This document shows positions 44,184 through 53,069 of a DNA stretch of 64,000 bases, in pieces. The number at the start of each line of letters is the position of its first letter. Positions within the stretch are counted from its first letter, which is position 1. The notes under the pieces were generated by a model. The model had not been told where the DNA came from, did no database searches, and saw nothing but the letters and a program-made list of their open reading frames with translations. The DNA comes from Acidimicrobiales bacterium (lineage in GTDB: Bacteria > Actinomycetota > Acidimicrobiia > Acidimicrobiales > SZUA-35): contig JAHDBV010000003.1 of NCBI GenBank assembly GCA_020630195.1, positions 78,451 through 142,450 on the forward strand, written 5' to 3'. A program made the position numbers and the translations under genes.

Positions 44184-45487
44184 CCGTTGAAGGCGCCGCG
44201 GTACTGCTCGAGCGCCGCCGCGTTGTCATCGAGGAACTGCTGCTCGTACTCGGCGAGCACCTCGAAGTAGATCTCGTCGCCGCCGCCGAAGCTGCCGAAC
44301 ACCGACCCACCGCACTCGGTGACGGCGGCGGCCAGGGCGAGCTCGGCCTCCTGGAGAGCGCCGAGGCGCTGCTTCTGGTCGTCGTTCAGCTCGGGCTGCA
44401 CGTACTCGAAGGGATCGCCGCCCTCCTCGTCGGTCTCGGTCACACCACCGACGTCCTCGGCGATCTCGCCGCCTTCCTCGTCGAAGAACTGCTCGTCGAA
44501 GGCGCCCCAGACCTCGTCCTGGAGGGCGTTGAGGTCGTCCTCGAACAGGAGCCAGACATCGCCGTTCTCGGGCAGCGGCTGCTGGCCGGCGTCGATGAGG
44601 CAGGCGTCGACGGCCTGGCGTCGCTCCTCGATCCGGGGGTCGGCCTCGACCCGCTCGTAGATCTGCTCGAGCTGGTCGCCGAACTCCTCCTCGAACGAGA
44701 CCATGGCCTCACCGCCACCGAACTCCGCGGCGAAGATCTCCTCCTGGGCCTCGGGGTAGCACCCGGTGGGCACGTAGTCCTCGAAGTAGGCGTCGATCTC
44801 CTCCTGCGTGGCGGTCTCGTCGAACTCGGGCTGCTCACCCCAGAGGGCGGCGTAGTAGGCCTCGATCTCGCCTTCGCTGAGCGACGACACGTAGACCTGG
44901 TTCGGGTCCTCGGTCTGCTGACCGTCGTCGGCCGGGAAGATGTCGTCGTCGGGATACCCGAGGAGGTCGGGGCCGACCTGGCTCTGGCCGAACGCCATGG
45001 TGGTGATTCCGAAGCCCCAGGTGGCGGCCCACTCCTCGCTGCCCCAGTCGTCGTCGAGGCCACCGTCGAAGCCGATGAACTGTTCCGGATCCTCGGGGTA
45101 GTACTCGAAGCCCTGCGCCGTCATGCACTCGACGACCATCTGCTGGACCTGTCGCTCCATCTCGATGAACTGATCGTCGCTGTCCTCGTCGGGAGCGAAC
45201 GAGGGGGCGCCCAGGAACGAGCCGATCGGCGACTCGTAGGTCTCCCACGACTCGCCGTCGCCGTCACCCGTGTCGGTGTCGTCGCCGGCCTCGACGGTCT
45301 CACCGTCGCCGGAGCCCTCGCCGTCGGCCTCGTCCTCGTCGCCGGAGTCCTCGGAGGTCTCGGCCCGGACGTCGTCGGCGGACTCGTCGCTCGCCGATTC
45401 GGACGCGGCGTCCGATCCACCACACGCGGCGGCGACCATCGCGATGGCCGCCAGCCACACCAACATCATTCGCCATCCCAGTCGCAT
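44180..45487 (-). CDS. Acidic lipoprotein heading the MacB-type operon
   Basis: A 435-residue lipoprotein. The signal sequence ends in a lipobox (VAAAC near residue 21), giving lipid attachment at the outer face of the membrane. A Ser/Asp/Glu stalk of about 60 residues precedes a helical, strongly acidic domain of about 330 residues with several cysteines (VVECMTAQGFEYYP, GCYPEAQ, VDACLIDAG, VTECGG). AGGAGG sits five bases before the ATG. It overlaps the adaptor start by ATGA, so it may capture the substrate or sense conditions for the exporter. Confidence 0.75.
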   Translation of the reverse strand: MRLGWRMMLVWLAAIAMVAAACGGSDAASESASDESADDVRAETSEDSGDEDEADGEGSGDGETVEAGDDTDTGDGDGESWETYESPIGSFLGAPSFAPDEDSDDQFIEMERQVQQMVVECMTAQGFEYYPEDPEQFIGFDGGLDDDWGSEEWAATWGFGITTMAFGQSQVGPDLLGYPDDDIFPADDGQQTEDPNQVYVSSLSEGEIEAYYAALWGEQPEFDETATQEEIDAYFEDYVPTGCYPEAQEEIFAAEFGGGEAMVSFEEEFGDQLEQIYERVEADPRIEERRQAVDACLIDAGQQPLPENGDVWLLFEDDLNALQDEVWGAFDEQFFDEEGGEIAEDVGGVTETDEEGGDPFEYVQPELNDDQKQRLGALQEAELALAAAVTECGGSVFGSFGGGDEIYFEVLAEYEQQFLDDNAAALEQYRGAFNG

Positions 45488-45570
45488 CTCTGCCTCCTCA
45501 GCCGTGCGAAGTCTCGCACGAGCCATGCCTCGAGTGTGTTCGATGAACCTGAGAACGAGCTGAATGCCCG

Positions 45571-45589
45571 CCGGGTTCCGACTACCCGG
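45571..45589. terminator. Small hairpin downstream of ligB
   Basis: CCGGGT (45571-45576) pairs with ACCCGG (45584-45589) in the 105-base gap between ligB and the lipoprotein gene. Short stem; weak evidence. Confidence 0.3.
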
Positions 45590-45592
45590 AGG

Positions 45593-47176
45593 TCAGTTCG
45601 GGCGGCCGACGGAGCGGACCGTGTCGATCGTGTCGGCGGTGTCGGCCGAGCGGTCGGGTCGATAGCCCTTCACCCGGGCGAAACGGAGTGCGACCCCGCC
45701 CGGGTAGCGGGTGGAGCGCTGCACGCCGTCGACCGCGATCTCGACGACGAGTTCGGGCCGCACCATCACCACCCAGCCGTCGTCGGGGGTGCGCTGTGTG
45801 GAGTCGAGGGCGCGTGTGAGGAGTTGTTCGGTCTGCCAGGCAAGCAGTTCGTCGGTGAGGCCCTTGAAGGTCTTGCCGACCATGACGAACCTCGCCGGGT
45901 CGTCGGGGTCGCGGGCGCCGAGATGCAGGTTCGACAACGAGCCCGTCCGCCGGCCGTGACCCCATTCGGCGCCGAGCACCACGAGGTCGAGGGTGTGTAC
46001 CGGCTTCACTTTCCGCCAGCCCTTGCCCCGGCGCCCGGCGTCGTAGGTGGTGGTGAGGTCCTTGACCATCACCCCCTCGTGGCCGGCGGCGAGGGTGTCG
46101 TCGGCGAAGCGCTCGGCGGTCGCGGGATCGTCGGTGACGATCGAGTGGATCCGATGTGGCCCCACCACGGCCTCGAGATGGCCGAGCCGATCGGCCAGTG
46201 GGAGGTCGATCAGGTCGTTGCCGTCGCGGTGGAGGATGTCGAAGAAGAACGGTCGCATGCCGCCGCCGTCGCCCCCGGGCCCGTCGCCGATGCCGCTCAT
46301 CGTGTCCTGGAAGGCCCGGGGCCGACCGTCGGCATCGAGACCGAGCACCTCGCCGTCGAGCACCACGGCGCCACCGGGCAGGCCGGCCACGACCGCGGCC
46401 GCCTCCGGGAGGCGGTCGGTGATGTCGTTGAGGTTGCGGGTGTACAGGGTGACCTCGCCGTCGGCGGTCCGGTGGGCCTGGATCCGGGCACCGTCGAGCT
46501 TCTGTTCCACCGACGCCGGGCCGGTGGCGGCGAGCGCTTCGGCGACGTCGCCCGCCGTGGCGGCGAGCATGGGCTGGACCGCCCGCCCGACCCGCAGACC
46601 GATCGCCTCCAGTCCGGGTCGCCCCTCGACGGCACCGATCGCGGCGGTCATGGCGAGGTCGCCCTGGAGCATGAGTGCCCGTCGGACGACGGTCTTCGGG
46701 ACGCCGAGGGTGACGGCCACGGCGTCGGCCACGAGCGACTCGAGTGCTCCGTGTCCCGGGTCGCCGAGCAGGATCGAACCGAGCACGTCGCGGGCGGCGG
46801 GCGCCATGCGGGCCATCACGTCGCCGACCAACTCGATCCGTCGGATGGTGCTCCCGGGGCCGGCGGTGTGGAGGAGCTGCGTGAGGAGCTCGTCGACGTC
46901 GACGACGGTGACGGTCGGCCCGGTCGCGTCGGGGCGCCCGGCGAGACGTTCGTGGACGGAGCGCAGCGTCGACCAACCGACACCGACCTTGCCCTGCCGG
47001 GGTTCGCCCGCGAGGAGCGCGGCGGCCGGACCGATCTCGCGGGCGGTGCATCGACCGAGGACCTCCGCGAGCACCGCGACCTTCTCGTTGCGGGCCCGGG
47101 TCGCCCCGATCCGGCTGGAGGCCGCCGCGATGGCATCGAAGGCCAGCGGGCCGTCGGTGGGTTCGGCGTCGGTCAT
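45593..47176 (-). CDS. ligB: ATP-dependent DNA ligase (LigB type)
   Basis: A 527-residue ligase. The N-terminal DNA-binding domain spans about 10-200. The nucleotidyl-transferase site is EQKLDGARIQ with Lys226 as the adenylated residue; further motifs are VLDGEVLG, EGVMVKDLTTTY and GKGWRKVKP. A C-terminal OB domain with FARVKGYRPD ends the protein. This is the actinobacterial LigB layout, separate from the essential NAD-dependent LigA. Leaderless ATG at 47176 with GAGACT (47183-47188) six bases upstream. Confidence 0.9.
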   Translation of the reverse strand: MTDAEPTDGPLAFDAIAAASSRIGATRARNEKVAVLAEVLGRCTAREIGPAAALLAGEPRQGKVGVGWSTLRSVHERLAGRPDATGPTVTVVDVDELLTQLLHTAGPGSTIRRIELVGDVMARMAPAARDVLGSILLGDPGHGALESLVADAVAVTLGVPKTVVRRALMLQGDLAMTAAIGAVEGRPGLEAIGLRVGRAVQPMLAATAGDVAEALAATGPASVEQKLDGARIQAHRTADGEVTLYTRNLNDITDRLPEAAAVVAGLPGGAVVLDGEVLGLDADGRPRAFQDTMSGIGDGPGGDGGGMRPFFFDILHRDGNDLIDLPLADRLGHLEAVVGPHRIHSIVTDDPATAERFADDTLAAGHEGVMVKDLTTTYDAGRRGKGWRKVKPVHTLDLVVLGAEWGHGRRTGSLSNLHLGARDPDDPARFVMVGKTFKGLTDELLAWQTEQLLTRALDSTQRTPDDGWVVMVRPELVVEIAVDGVQRSTRYPGGVALRFARVKGYRPDRSADTADTIDTVRSVGRPN

Positions 47177-47238
47177 GGCCACAGTCTCGCACGATGTCGG
47201 ACCTTCGTCCTGACTGCGCTCATTTACGCTCGAACGCG

Positions 47239-47267
47239 TTGACGGCGGCTGATGTCGGTGATTGGGT
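47239..47267 (+). promoter_or_regulatory. Possible -35/-10 promoter of the ESX-like locus
   Basis: TTGACG (47239-47244), a 17-base spacer and TTGGGT (47262-47267) precede the first gene by 48 bases. The -10 half is a poor match. Confidence 0.25.
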
Positions 47268-47315
47268 GGTGTTCATCACGGATCAGGGCGGTTGAGCCCG
47301 AACGACAGGAGATGA

Positions 47316-47813
47316 ATGACGATGACGATGCTCGGAGCGCAGCTCGACGATCTCGATGGCCTGGCCCAGCGCCTGCGGATCACCGCCGGTGACATCGGGA
47401 CGGCCCAGGGCGATGCCCGGACGACGACCACCACCGTCGTCGGCTCGGTGCGGGAATCGGCCGGGGCGGCACGGATGACGATCGAGACGGCCATGCAGAC
47501 GTTGTTGGCCTCGGTCGCCGGTTCGGCCCGCACGGCCGAGGCGGCCAACTGGACCGGGCAGAACCAGGCGGCGTTTCTCGGCCACCACGCCGACTTCAGC
47601 GCCGCCATGGATCGTGCCGGCGCGGCCACGAACGACGCGTTCGGGCGCTTCGCCGACGCCATCGAGCAGATGTCGGCCGCGCTCGAGGAGTACGAGGTCT
47701 CGCTCGCCGCCTCCTTGACCGATGCGACGGCCTCGGCCGAGTCGATGGCCGGCGCGGTGGATGCACAGCGGGCCAACCTCGACCTGGTGATGAACACCGG
47801 GCTCGCCGGCTGA
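47316..47813 (+). CDS. WXG100/ESX-like helical protein
   Basis: A 165-residue, almost wholly helical, cysteine-free protein. AANWTGQNQAAF carries a W-T-G turn between two long helices, as in the WXG100 family of type VII (ESX) secretion substrates; it is longer than the usual 100 residues. GACAGGAG precedes the ATG. It heads a three-gene unit with the following genes. No ESX machinery gene is in the window. Confidence 0.65.
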   Translation: MTMTMLGAQLDDLDGLAQRLRITAGDIGTAQGDARTTTTTVVGSVRESAGAARMTIETAMQTLLASVAGSARTAEAANWTGQNQAAFLGHHADFSAAMDRAGAATNDAFGRFADAIEQMSAALEEYEVSLAASLTDATASAESMAGAVDAQRANLDLVMNTGLAG

Positions 47814-47840
47814 CCCCGGTGACGGGTGAGGGAGCGGGAC

Positions 47841-48233
47841 ATGCCGACCGCCGATCGGTACCTGACGTTGGCCGAGGGATTGGAGCTCGCCGCCGAGACG
47901 CTCGACGATCTGTGTGCGCCGCTCGCCGAGGTCGGTGACCCGCTCGTCCTCGCCGGTGGTGTGCTGCGGGACGAACTCGTGCAGCGGGTCGACGACGATC
48001 ACGGCTGGTGTGTTCGTGATGCGTCGTTGCTTCGGGACGCGGCCGCGGTGTGTCGGGATCGCGTCGTCGAGATCGCCCGGTTGGAGGTGGCCTGGGACGA
48101 CCACGCCGCCGCAATGGCCCGCTATCGGCGCGGTGTCGACCTGTTCGACCGGGGTGTGCCCGGTGCGCCGCCTTCTCGTCCGGTCCGCCCGGCTCCGCCG
48201 CCGAACGTTCCGGTCTGGGCGGTGCTCACGTGA
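47841..48233 (+). CDS. Small helical ESX-locus partner protein
   Basis: A 130-residue protein, helical over residues 1-105 (ADRYLTLAEGLELAAETLDDL), with a Pro-rich end. By size and position it could be a second ESX-type substrate or chaperone, but it has no W-x-G turn. GGGAGCGGG lies just before the ATG. Its stop shares bases with the GTG start of the next gene (GTGA). Confidence 0.6.
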   Translation: MPTADRYLTLAEGLELAAETLDDLCAPLAEVGDPLVLAGGVLRDELVQRVDDDHGWCVRDASLLRDAAAVCRDRVVEIARLEVAWDDHAAAMARYRRGVDLFDRGVPGAPPSRPVRPAPPPNVPVWAVLT

Positions 48234-50110
48234 GCGGCTACGTCGGGTTCGACCCGGTTGCCGTCGCCCGGGTCGTCGGCTCGTTCCGCTCCGGCGCCGA
48301 TGTCGCCGATGCGCTGGGCCGACAGGTCGCCAGCCTGCTCGACGAGGCCGTGCTCAGCGACGCCGTCAGTGCACCCGCCTACGCACGGGCCGACGACTGG
48401 CGTCTGCTGGCCGCCGTGCTCGAGACCCGGATCGACCACGCGGAGGCCTTCGCGCTCTCGGCCGACCCACGGGTTCGCGACCTCGGCGCCCTCCAGCGGC
48501 GGCTGGATGGCTGGACCGGTGGCGACAACGACCCCCGACTCGACCGCCTGGTCGCCGATCGCCGCCGCGCCGTCGCCGACCTGCTCGACACCCGGGCCAT
48601 CGACCCGACGCACACCCGTCGGGTCCTCGATCTCCTCGATGCCGGCGTGCCGGCCGCTGCCGCCCTCGCGGCGGTCGACCGCGTCGTGCGCATCGAGGCC
48701 ACCGCGGCGGCCCTGGCTCTGCCCCCGGCCGGGGCCGCCGCCCTCGTCGACCGACTCGACGCCACCTCGGAGGCACTCGTCGACGACGGGTTCGACGTCG
48801 TCGAGGCGACCGGCCTCGCCGCATTGCTGCACCTCACCGACGGCGACCTCACCACGGCACAGGCCGACGCCGACCGATTCGGGCTGGATCTCGCGACGGC
48901 CATCGCCATCCGGCCGATGGCCGAGGCGCTTCGCCTCGAGCTCGACGAGGTCGTGGCGCTGCGCGGCCTCACCGTGCACTTCGAGACCCTCGACGCGGCC
49001 CGCGGCGGTGACGGCGATCTCCGGGTCTCACTCGCCGATCTCCGGTTCGTGACCGCCCACCCCGACCGCTTCAGCCCCGCCGAGGTGGAAGCGGCTCGCC
49101 GACTGCTCGACGAACCCGCCCTGCTCACCTCCCTGGACACGGGCGCGACCCACGACGACCTGTTCGAGCCGGGTCGCTTCGGCGCCACCGACGCCGACGA
49201 CGGCCTGATCTCACTCGCCGATGTGGAGGCCTTCGTGGTGCGAGCCGAGCTGGCGGCACGCCTGGCACCCCACCTCGACGCGCTCGACAACGCCGGGTTC
49301 GGCGACGCCGCCGACGGGTTCGTCTCCCGGCGGGACCTCACCGCCGCTCTGGAAGACCCGTCGTTCCCCGTCGAGGCGCGGACGGCCATCGCGACGGCGT
49401 TGGAGCGTGAGTGGTTCGACCGCACGTGGTGGGAGGAGCATCGCAACAGCCTCGCCGTGGTCAGCGCCGTGCTCGCCGGTGGGGCGATCCTGATCCTGAC
49501 CGGCGGACTGGCGGCACCTCTCGTCGTGTCGTTCACGGCGGGATTCGGTGCGGCGGCCGGCACGACGGTGCTCGTGAACACCTTGGGGGGTGATGCCGAG
49601 CGGACCCTCGACGGCGCCTTCGCGAACGGGGTCTCGGGTGGTCTCATCACGATGTCGGTCGTCGGGCTCGGTGCGGTGTCGGCCGGGACCGGCACGGGGG
49701 CGACGTCGGGCGGGGCCGGTTCGACGGCGGCGCGGGAGGCGAAGACCGTGGCGGGGCACTGGGAACTCGGCGCCGGCATCGTCGAGGCCTCCGCCGACCT
49801 CAGCGGCGCCGATGACGTCGCCGCTGTCGCCGACACGGTCGGCACGGTCGCGGGCACGGTCGGCATGGTCGCCTCGGTCGACATCGCCGCCGATCACCTC
49901 GACGACCTCGCGTGGGCGATCGCGGAGGACGGGCTCACACCCGACGACTGGCGGCCGGCGGCCACCGTCGGCCGGGATCTGCACTCGCTCCACGGCGACC
50001 TCGAGGCCCTGGGTGACGCGGCCGGTCCCGGCGAACGCGCCGGCGATCCCCGGACCCCTCTCCGACGACTCGCCGACCCGGTGGTGGACGACTGGTTCGA
50101 GGCCGGCTGA
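48230..50110 (+). CDS. Large helical protein with EF-hand-like loops and glycine-rich hydrophobic region (ESX-locus effector candidate)
   Basis: A 626-residue protein with no recognised family. Residues 1-250 are helical. Three loops with DG-x-(V/I)-S-x-x-D spacing (about 261-271, 321-331, 359-370) look like degenerate EF-hand or dockerin-type calcium sites. Residues about 408-450 and 467-487 are hydrophobic and Gly/Ala-rich, able to span or insert in a membrane. The C-terminal 130 residues are helical. No signal peptide. It follows two small helical proteins with a GTGA overlap, the arrangement of ESX substrate or polymorphic-toxin loci. No nuclease or other toxin motif was recognised. Confidence 0.65.
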   Translation: MSGYVGFDPVAVARVVGSFRSGADVADALGRQVASLLDEAVLSDAVSAPAYARADDWRLLAAVLETRIDHAEAFALSADPRVRDLGALQRRLDGWTGGDNDPRLDRLVADRRRAVADLLDTRAIDPTHTRRVLDLLDAGVPAAAALAAVDRVVRIEATAAALALPPAGAAALVDRLDATSEALVDDGFDVVEATGLAALLHLTDGDLTTAQADADRFGLDLATAIAIRPMAEALRLELDEVVALRGLTVHFETLDAARGGDGDLRVSLADLRFVTAHPDRFSPAEVEAARRLLDEPALLTSLDTGATHDDLFEPGRFGATDADDGLISLADVEAFVVRAELAARLAPHLDALDNAGFGDAADGFVSRRDLTAALEDPSFPVEARTAIATALEREWFDRTWWEEHRNSLAVVSAVLAGGAILILTGGLAAPLVVSFTAGFGAAAGTTVLVNTLGGDAERTLDGAFANGVSGGLITMSVVGLGAVSAGTGTGATSGGAGSTAAREAKTVAGHWELGAGIVEASADLSGADDVAAVADTVGTVAGTVGMVASVDIAADHLDDLAWAIAEDGLTPDDWRPAATVGRDLHSLHGDLEALGDAAGPGERAGDPRTPLRRLADPVVDDWFEAG

Positions 50111-50139
50111 CCGGTTCGAGGCCCTCGACCGTTCCGGCC

Positions 50140-50145
50140 TAGGTT
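50140..50145 (+). promoter_or_regulatory. Leaderless -10 box of the selenoprotein gene
   Basis: TAGGTT ends seven bases before the GTG at 50153, so the gene is transcribed separately from the ESX-like locus. Confidence 0.55.
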
Positions 50146-50152
50146 CGGGCTC

Positions 50153-51244
50153 GTGATCACCACCGACGAACGGCTCGATGCCGACGCTCTCGCCGAACTC
50201 GGCTGGGAACTCAAACCGGAGGGCCTCTGCCGCGACGAGCAGTGTGTGCCCCTGCCGGCCGATGCCGACACGAGCGACGGTCGGGTCGACACCGGACTCG
50301 TCGCCGAGCGGCTGCGTCGTCCCATGGCCCTCGACACGGCCACCGGTCTGCGGGCGCTCGGCCCCGAGACCGACGGCGGTGTCCTGCCCTCGGCGACCCT
50401 GCCCGACCTCGAGCTGACCGACGTCGACGGCAATCCGTTCTCGCTCCAGGCTCTCCACGGGCGCCGGACACTGTTGGTGGCGTGGGCCTCCTGGTGAGGC
50501 TGCCGGGAGAGCCTGCCCGGGTGGCAGGCATTACACGAAGAGATCAGCCCCCTCGGTGTCGACGTCGTCACGATCTCGCTCGACCTCGACCCTGAGGCGG
50601 CACGTCCGTTCATCGACGCGGCGTCGCCGACCCATCGATCGCTGATCGACAGCCGGCACGCCACGACCGTGGCTCTCGGGTTCACGAACGTGCCGATGGC
50701 GTTGTGGGTCGACGCGGACGGCACGTTCGTCCGGCCGCCGGAGTCCGCCTCCATCGAACGCTCGGGGCTCGCCGACATGGAGATCAGCGACGAGTGGCCG
50801 GAGCGACTCGCGGCGCAGCTGCGCCTGGCCCAGTCGATCCCGTCCGACCCCGAGACCTACCGGGCGGCCATCGTCGACTGGGCCCGCCACGGTGCCGAGA
50901 GCCGGTTCGTGATGACCCCGGATCAGGTGGCCGCGGGTGCCGGCGGTCGGACCGCCGAGGAGGCGGAGGCCGCGGCGGCCTTCGAGCTCGGTCGGGCGTT
51001 GTTCGACCGGGCCGGTGGGGGACACGACGGGGTGCTCGCGGCGCGGGACTGGTGGCAGCGGGCCCACGATCTCGACCCGGACAACTGGACCTACAAACGC
51101 CAGGCCTGGACGCTCGTGACCACGCCCGAGGGGCAGCCGTCGGATCTGATGCAGGGCCCGAACGACGTGTTCACGGGGAACTGGCTCGACGACGTGACCG
51201 CCAACGGTGGTGGTCCGGCCTACGTGATCACGCACGACCTCTGA
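50153..51244 (+). CDS. Candidate selenoprotein: ResA/TlpA-like thioredoxin-fold protein with UGA at the redox site
   Basis: A 363-residue reading frame interrupted only by TGA at codon 115 (50495-50497). The frame before it ends LVAWASW and after it continues GCRESLPGWQALHEE, so the redox motif reads W-A-S-W-Sec-G-C-R where thiol-disulphide reductases have WASWCxxC. Residues about 77-220 are the thioredoxin/AhpC-TSA fold (VLPSATLPDLELTDVDG, VVTISLDLD, NVPMALWVDADGTF, with a cis-proline-like P after NV). An N-terminal CxxxxC (26-31) and a helical C-terminal region of about 130 residues with TPR-like character flank it. A SECIS-like hairpin follows the TGA. Without Sec insertion the product would stop at 114 residues. 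Confidence 0.8.
50511..50529 (+). promoter_or_regulatory. SECIS-like hairpin after the in-frame TGA
   Basis: GCCTGCC (50511-50517) and GGCAGGC (50523-50529) form a perfect 7-base-pair stem with the 5-base loop CGGGT. The stem begins 13 bases and the apical loop 20 bases after the TGA, and the second loop base is G; this agrees with the published consensus for bacterial SECIS elements read by SelB. A competing weaker fold (50500-50507 with 50516-50527) is possible. Confidence 0.7.
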
Positions 51245-51260
51245 GAATCCGGAGAACTCC

Positions 51261-51932
51261 ATGACCCAGATCGACGGCGCTCGTGCGCTCGTGCTCGGTG
51301 GATCCGGTGGCCTCGGCTCCCGGATCGCCTCCCGTCTCGTGGCCGGTGGCGCCACCGTCACCGTGGTCGGACGCGACGCCGCCCGTCTCGGCGCCGTCGC
51401 CGGTGCGCGATCCGTCGAAGCCGACCTGCGCGACCCGGCGGCGGTGTCGTCGGTGGTCGCCGCAGCCGCCGCCGACGGTCCGCTCGACGTCGTGGTCAAC
51501 GCCACCGGCGTCGTCGCGTTCGGGCCCGTCGCCGAACTCAGTCCCGGCGTCGCCGAGGAGCTCTTCCTCACCAACGCCTTCATCCCGGTGTTCGCCGCCA
51601 CCGCCGCCATGCCACACCTCGCGCCGGGCAGCGTCTTTGTCACGATCTCCGGCGTGATCGCCGAACAGAACCTGCCCGGTATGGCCGCCTACGGCGCGTC
51701 GAAGGCCGCCGGGCGGTCGTTCGGCGAGGGCTTCGCACGGGAGGCCCGTCGGGCGAAGGTCCGGGTGCTCGACGCCCGCCCCGGCCACACCGAGACCGGG
51801 CTCGCCGATCGAGCGATCGCCGGCACGGCACCGGACTTCCCGGCTGGGCTCGCCGCCGACCACGTCGCTGATGTCATCGTCGCCGCCATCGGGGACGACA
51901 AGGTGAAGGACCTGCCCTCCACCGCCTTCTGA
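51261..51932 (+). CDS. Short-chain dehydrogenase/reductase
   Basis: A 223-residue SDR enzyme. LVLGGSGGLGSRIA is the nucleotide-binding glycine motif, VNATGVVAFG the NAG-type strand, and YGASKAAG supplies the catalytic Tyr and Lys. GGAG lies seven bases before the ATG. It starts 16 bases after the selenoprotein stop on the same strand, so the two may share a transcript. Substrate is unknown. Confidence 0.85.
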   Translation: MTQIDGARALVLGGSGGLGSRIASRLVAGGATVTVVGRDAARLGAVAGARSVEADLRDPAAVSSVVAAAAADGPLDVVVNATGVVAFGPVAELSPGVAEELFLTNAFIPVFAATAAMPHLAPGSVFVTISGVIAEQNLPGMAAYGASKAAGRSFGEGFAREARRAKVRVLDARPGHTETGLADRAIAGTAPDFPAGLAADHVADVIVAAIGDDKVKDLPSTAF

Positions 51933-51935
51933 GGC

Positions 51936-52991
51936 TCAGCCCTCGGGCAGGTCGGGGCCGATCGGGCGCCCGTCGACCACCTGGTCGAGATACTCCGACA
52001 TGCCCATCCCCACCCGACCGTCGCAGGTGTAGCGGGTCATGCCCTCGGTGATCCTCGTGACGAGTTGCTCACCGCCGGGTGTGGTGCGGCGGTTGCGCAG
52101 CGGGATCAACGACAGGACCTCACCGGAGACCTCGTAGGTCCGTTCGTCCGTCGTGGCGATGGCGCTCAGGCCGGTCTGGTTGCCGGCGTCGTCCCACGTC
52201 GAGGTCAGCTGCACGTCGCGGATCCGGTGGTAACGCCCACCGTCGAGCACCATGCCCGACCGCCGCGGCTCACCATCGGGCCGGGCGACGATCGACAACA
52301 TCATGGCGAAGTCGTCGCCGAACGACATCGGCAGCCAGCGGTACCACGAGAGGGCCTGCCAGAACCGTGGCCCCCACGACTTGTCCCGGAGTCCGAAGCC
52401 GTCGATCTCCATCACGACCGGCCCCTCCGGCGCGTCGATCGTCACGGACCCGACGGTGCGGGTGTGCTGCTCGTAGTGGGCCTTCGCGAACGAGGTCTCG
52501 GCGTCGGTCTCGATCTCGGACCCATCCGCCCGGACCGGCCGGCCGCCCCACATCGGCGACGCCCCGTACACGTCGAGGGCGACCGTGCACGCCACCCGGG
52601 GGTTCTCGGCGAAGGCCGTGCGGGGGTCGGCCATGGCGGCGGGATCGTCGAGCAGGGTGATGCGGCCCTCGTAGGAGACCCGGAGGTGTTCGAACGGTTC
52701 GACGACCTCGATGTGGAGCCCGCCGGCGCGCATCTCGTCGTTGGTCTCGATGGCCGGGCGTTTGTAGGTGAACCCGACGCGGCCGTCGGCGAGATACAGA
52801 CAGACCGTCAACTCGGCATAGCCCTCGTGCACCCGGTTGCCGAGCCGGAACCAGCCGCCGTGGCCGCGCTCGACGTCGAACGCGTTCAGGTACATCGATT
52901 CGTTGTAGTTCGAGGCGGCGTCGGGCTCGTGGGTGTACTCGTCGCCCGGTTCGAGCACGATCCGGATGTCATCGGCGTTCTGGTCGGCCAT
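51936..52991 (-). CDS. Lipocalin-like/AttH-CrtC-like protein of unknown function
   Basis: A 351-residue beta-rich protein, with no signal peptide or membrane segment. It resembles the two-domain lipocalin-like group (AttH/hydroxyneurosporene-dehydratase-like or DUF7064-type) in GGWFRLGNRVHEGYAELTVCLYL and GFGLRDKSWGPRFW, but I assign the family with low certainty. Such proteins bind or act on lipids and terpenoids. Leaderless ATG at 52991: TACGTT (52998-53003) is six bases upstream. Upstream in-frame codons are excluded. Confidence 0.65.
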   Translation of the reverse strand: MADQNADDIRIVLEPGDEYTHEPDAASNYNESMYLNAFDVERGHGGWFRLGNRVHEGYAELTVCLYLADGRVGFTYKRPAIETNDEMRAGGLHIEVVEPFEHLRVSYEGRITLLDDPAAMADPRTAFAENPRVACTVALDVYGASPMWGGRPVRADGSEIETDAETSFAKAHYEQHTRTVGSVTIDAPEGPVVMEIDGFGLRDKSWGPRFWQALSWYRWLPMSFGDDFAMMLSIVARPDGEPRRSGMVLDGGRYHRIRDVQLTSTWDDAGNQTGLSAIATTDERTYEVSGEVLSLIPLRNRRTTPGGEQLVTRITEGMTRYTCDGRVGMGMSEYLDQVVDGRPIGPDLPEG

Positions 52992-53069
52992 CTCCCGAAC
53001 GTAGGTGCCGGTGATGACCGACCGGAAACTCGGGTGCGCTCGGGCGATCCCGATGCGAGGGTGATCACC

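Noticed and set aside
48379..49884. A 501-codon open frame on the minus strand
   Set aside because: Ser/Arg/Ala-rich shadow of the 626-residue plus-strand gene, which is coupled to its upstream neighbour.
50153..50497. A stand-alone 114-residue gene ending at the TGA, with a second gene starting at 50669
   Set aside because: The two parts share one frame and together make one thioredoxin-fold domain. The stretch between them is coding and carries the SECIS-like hairpin, so two separate genes are not credible.
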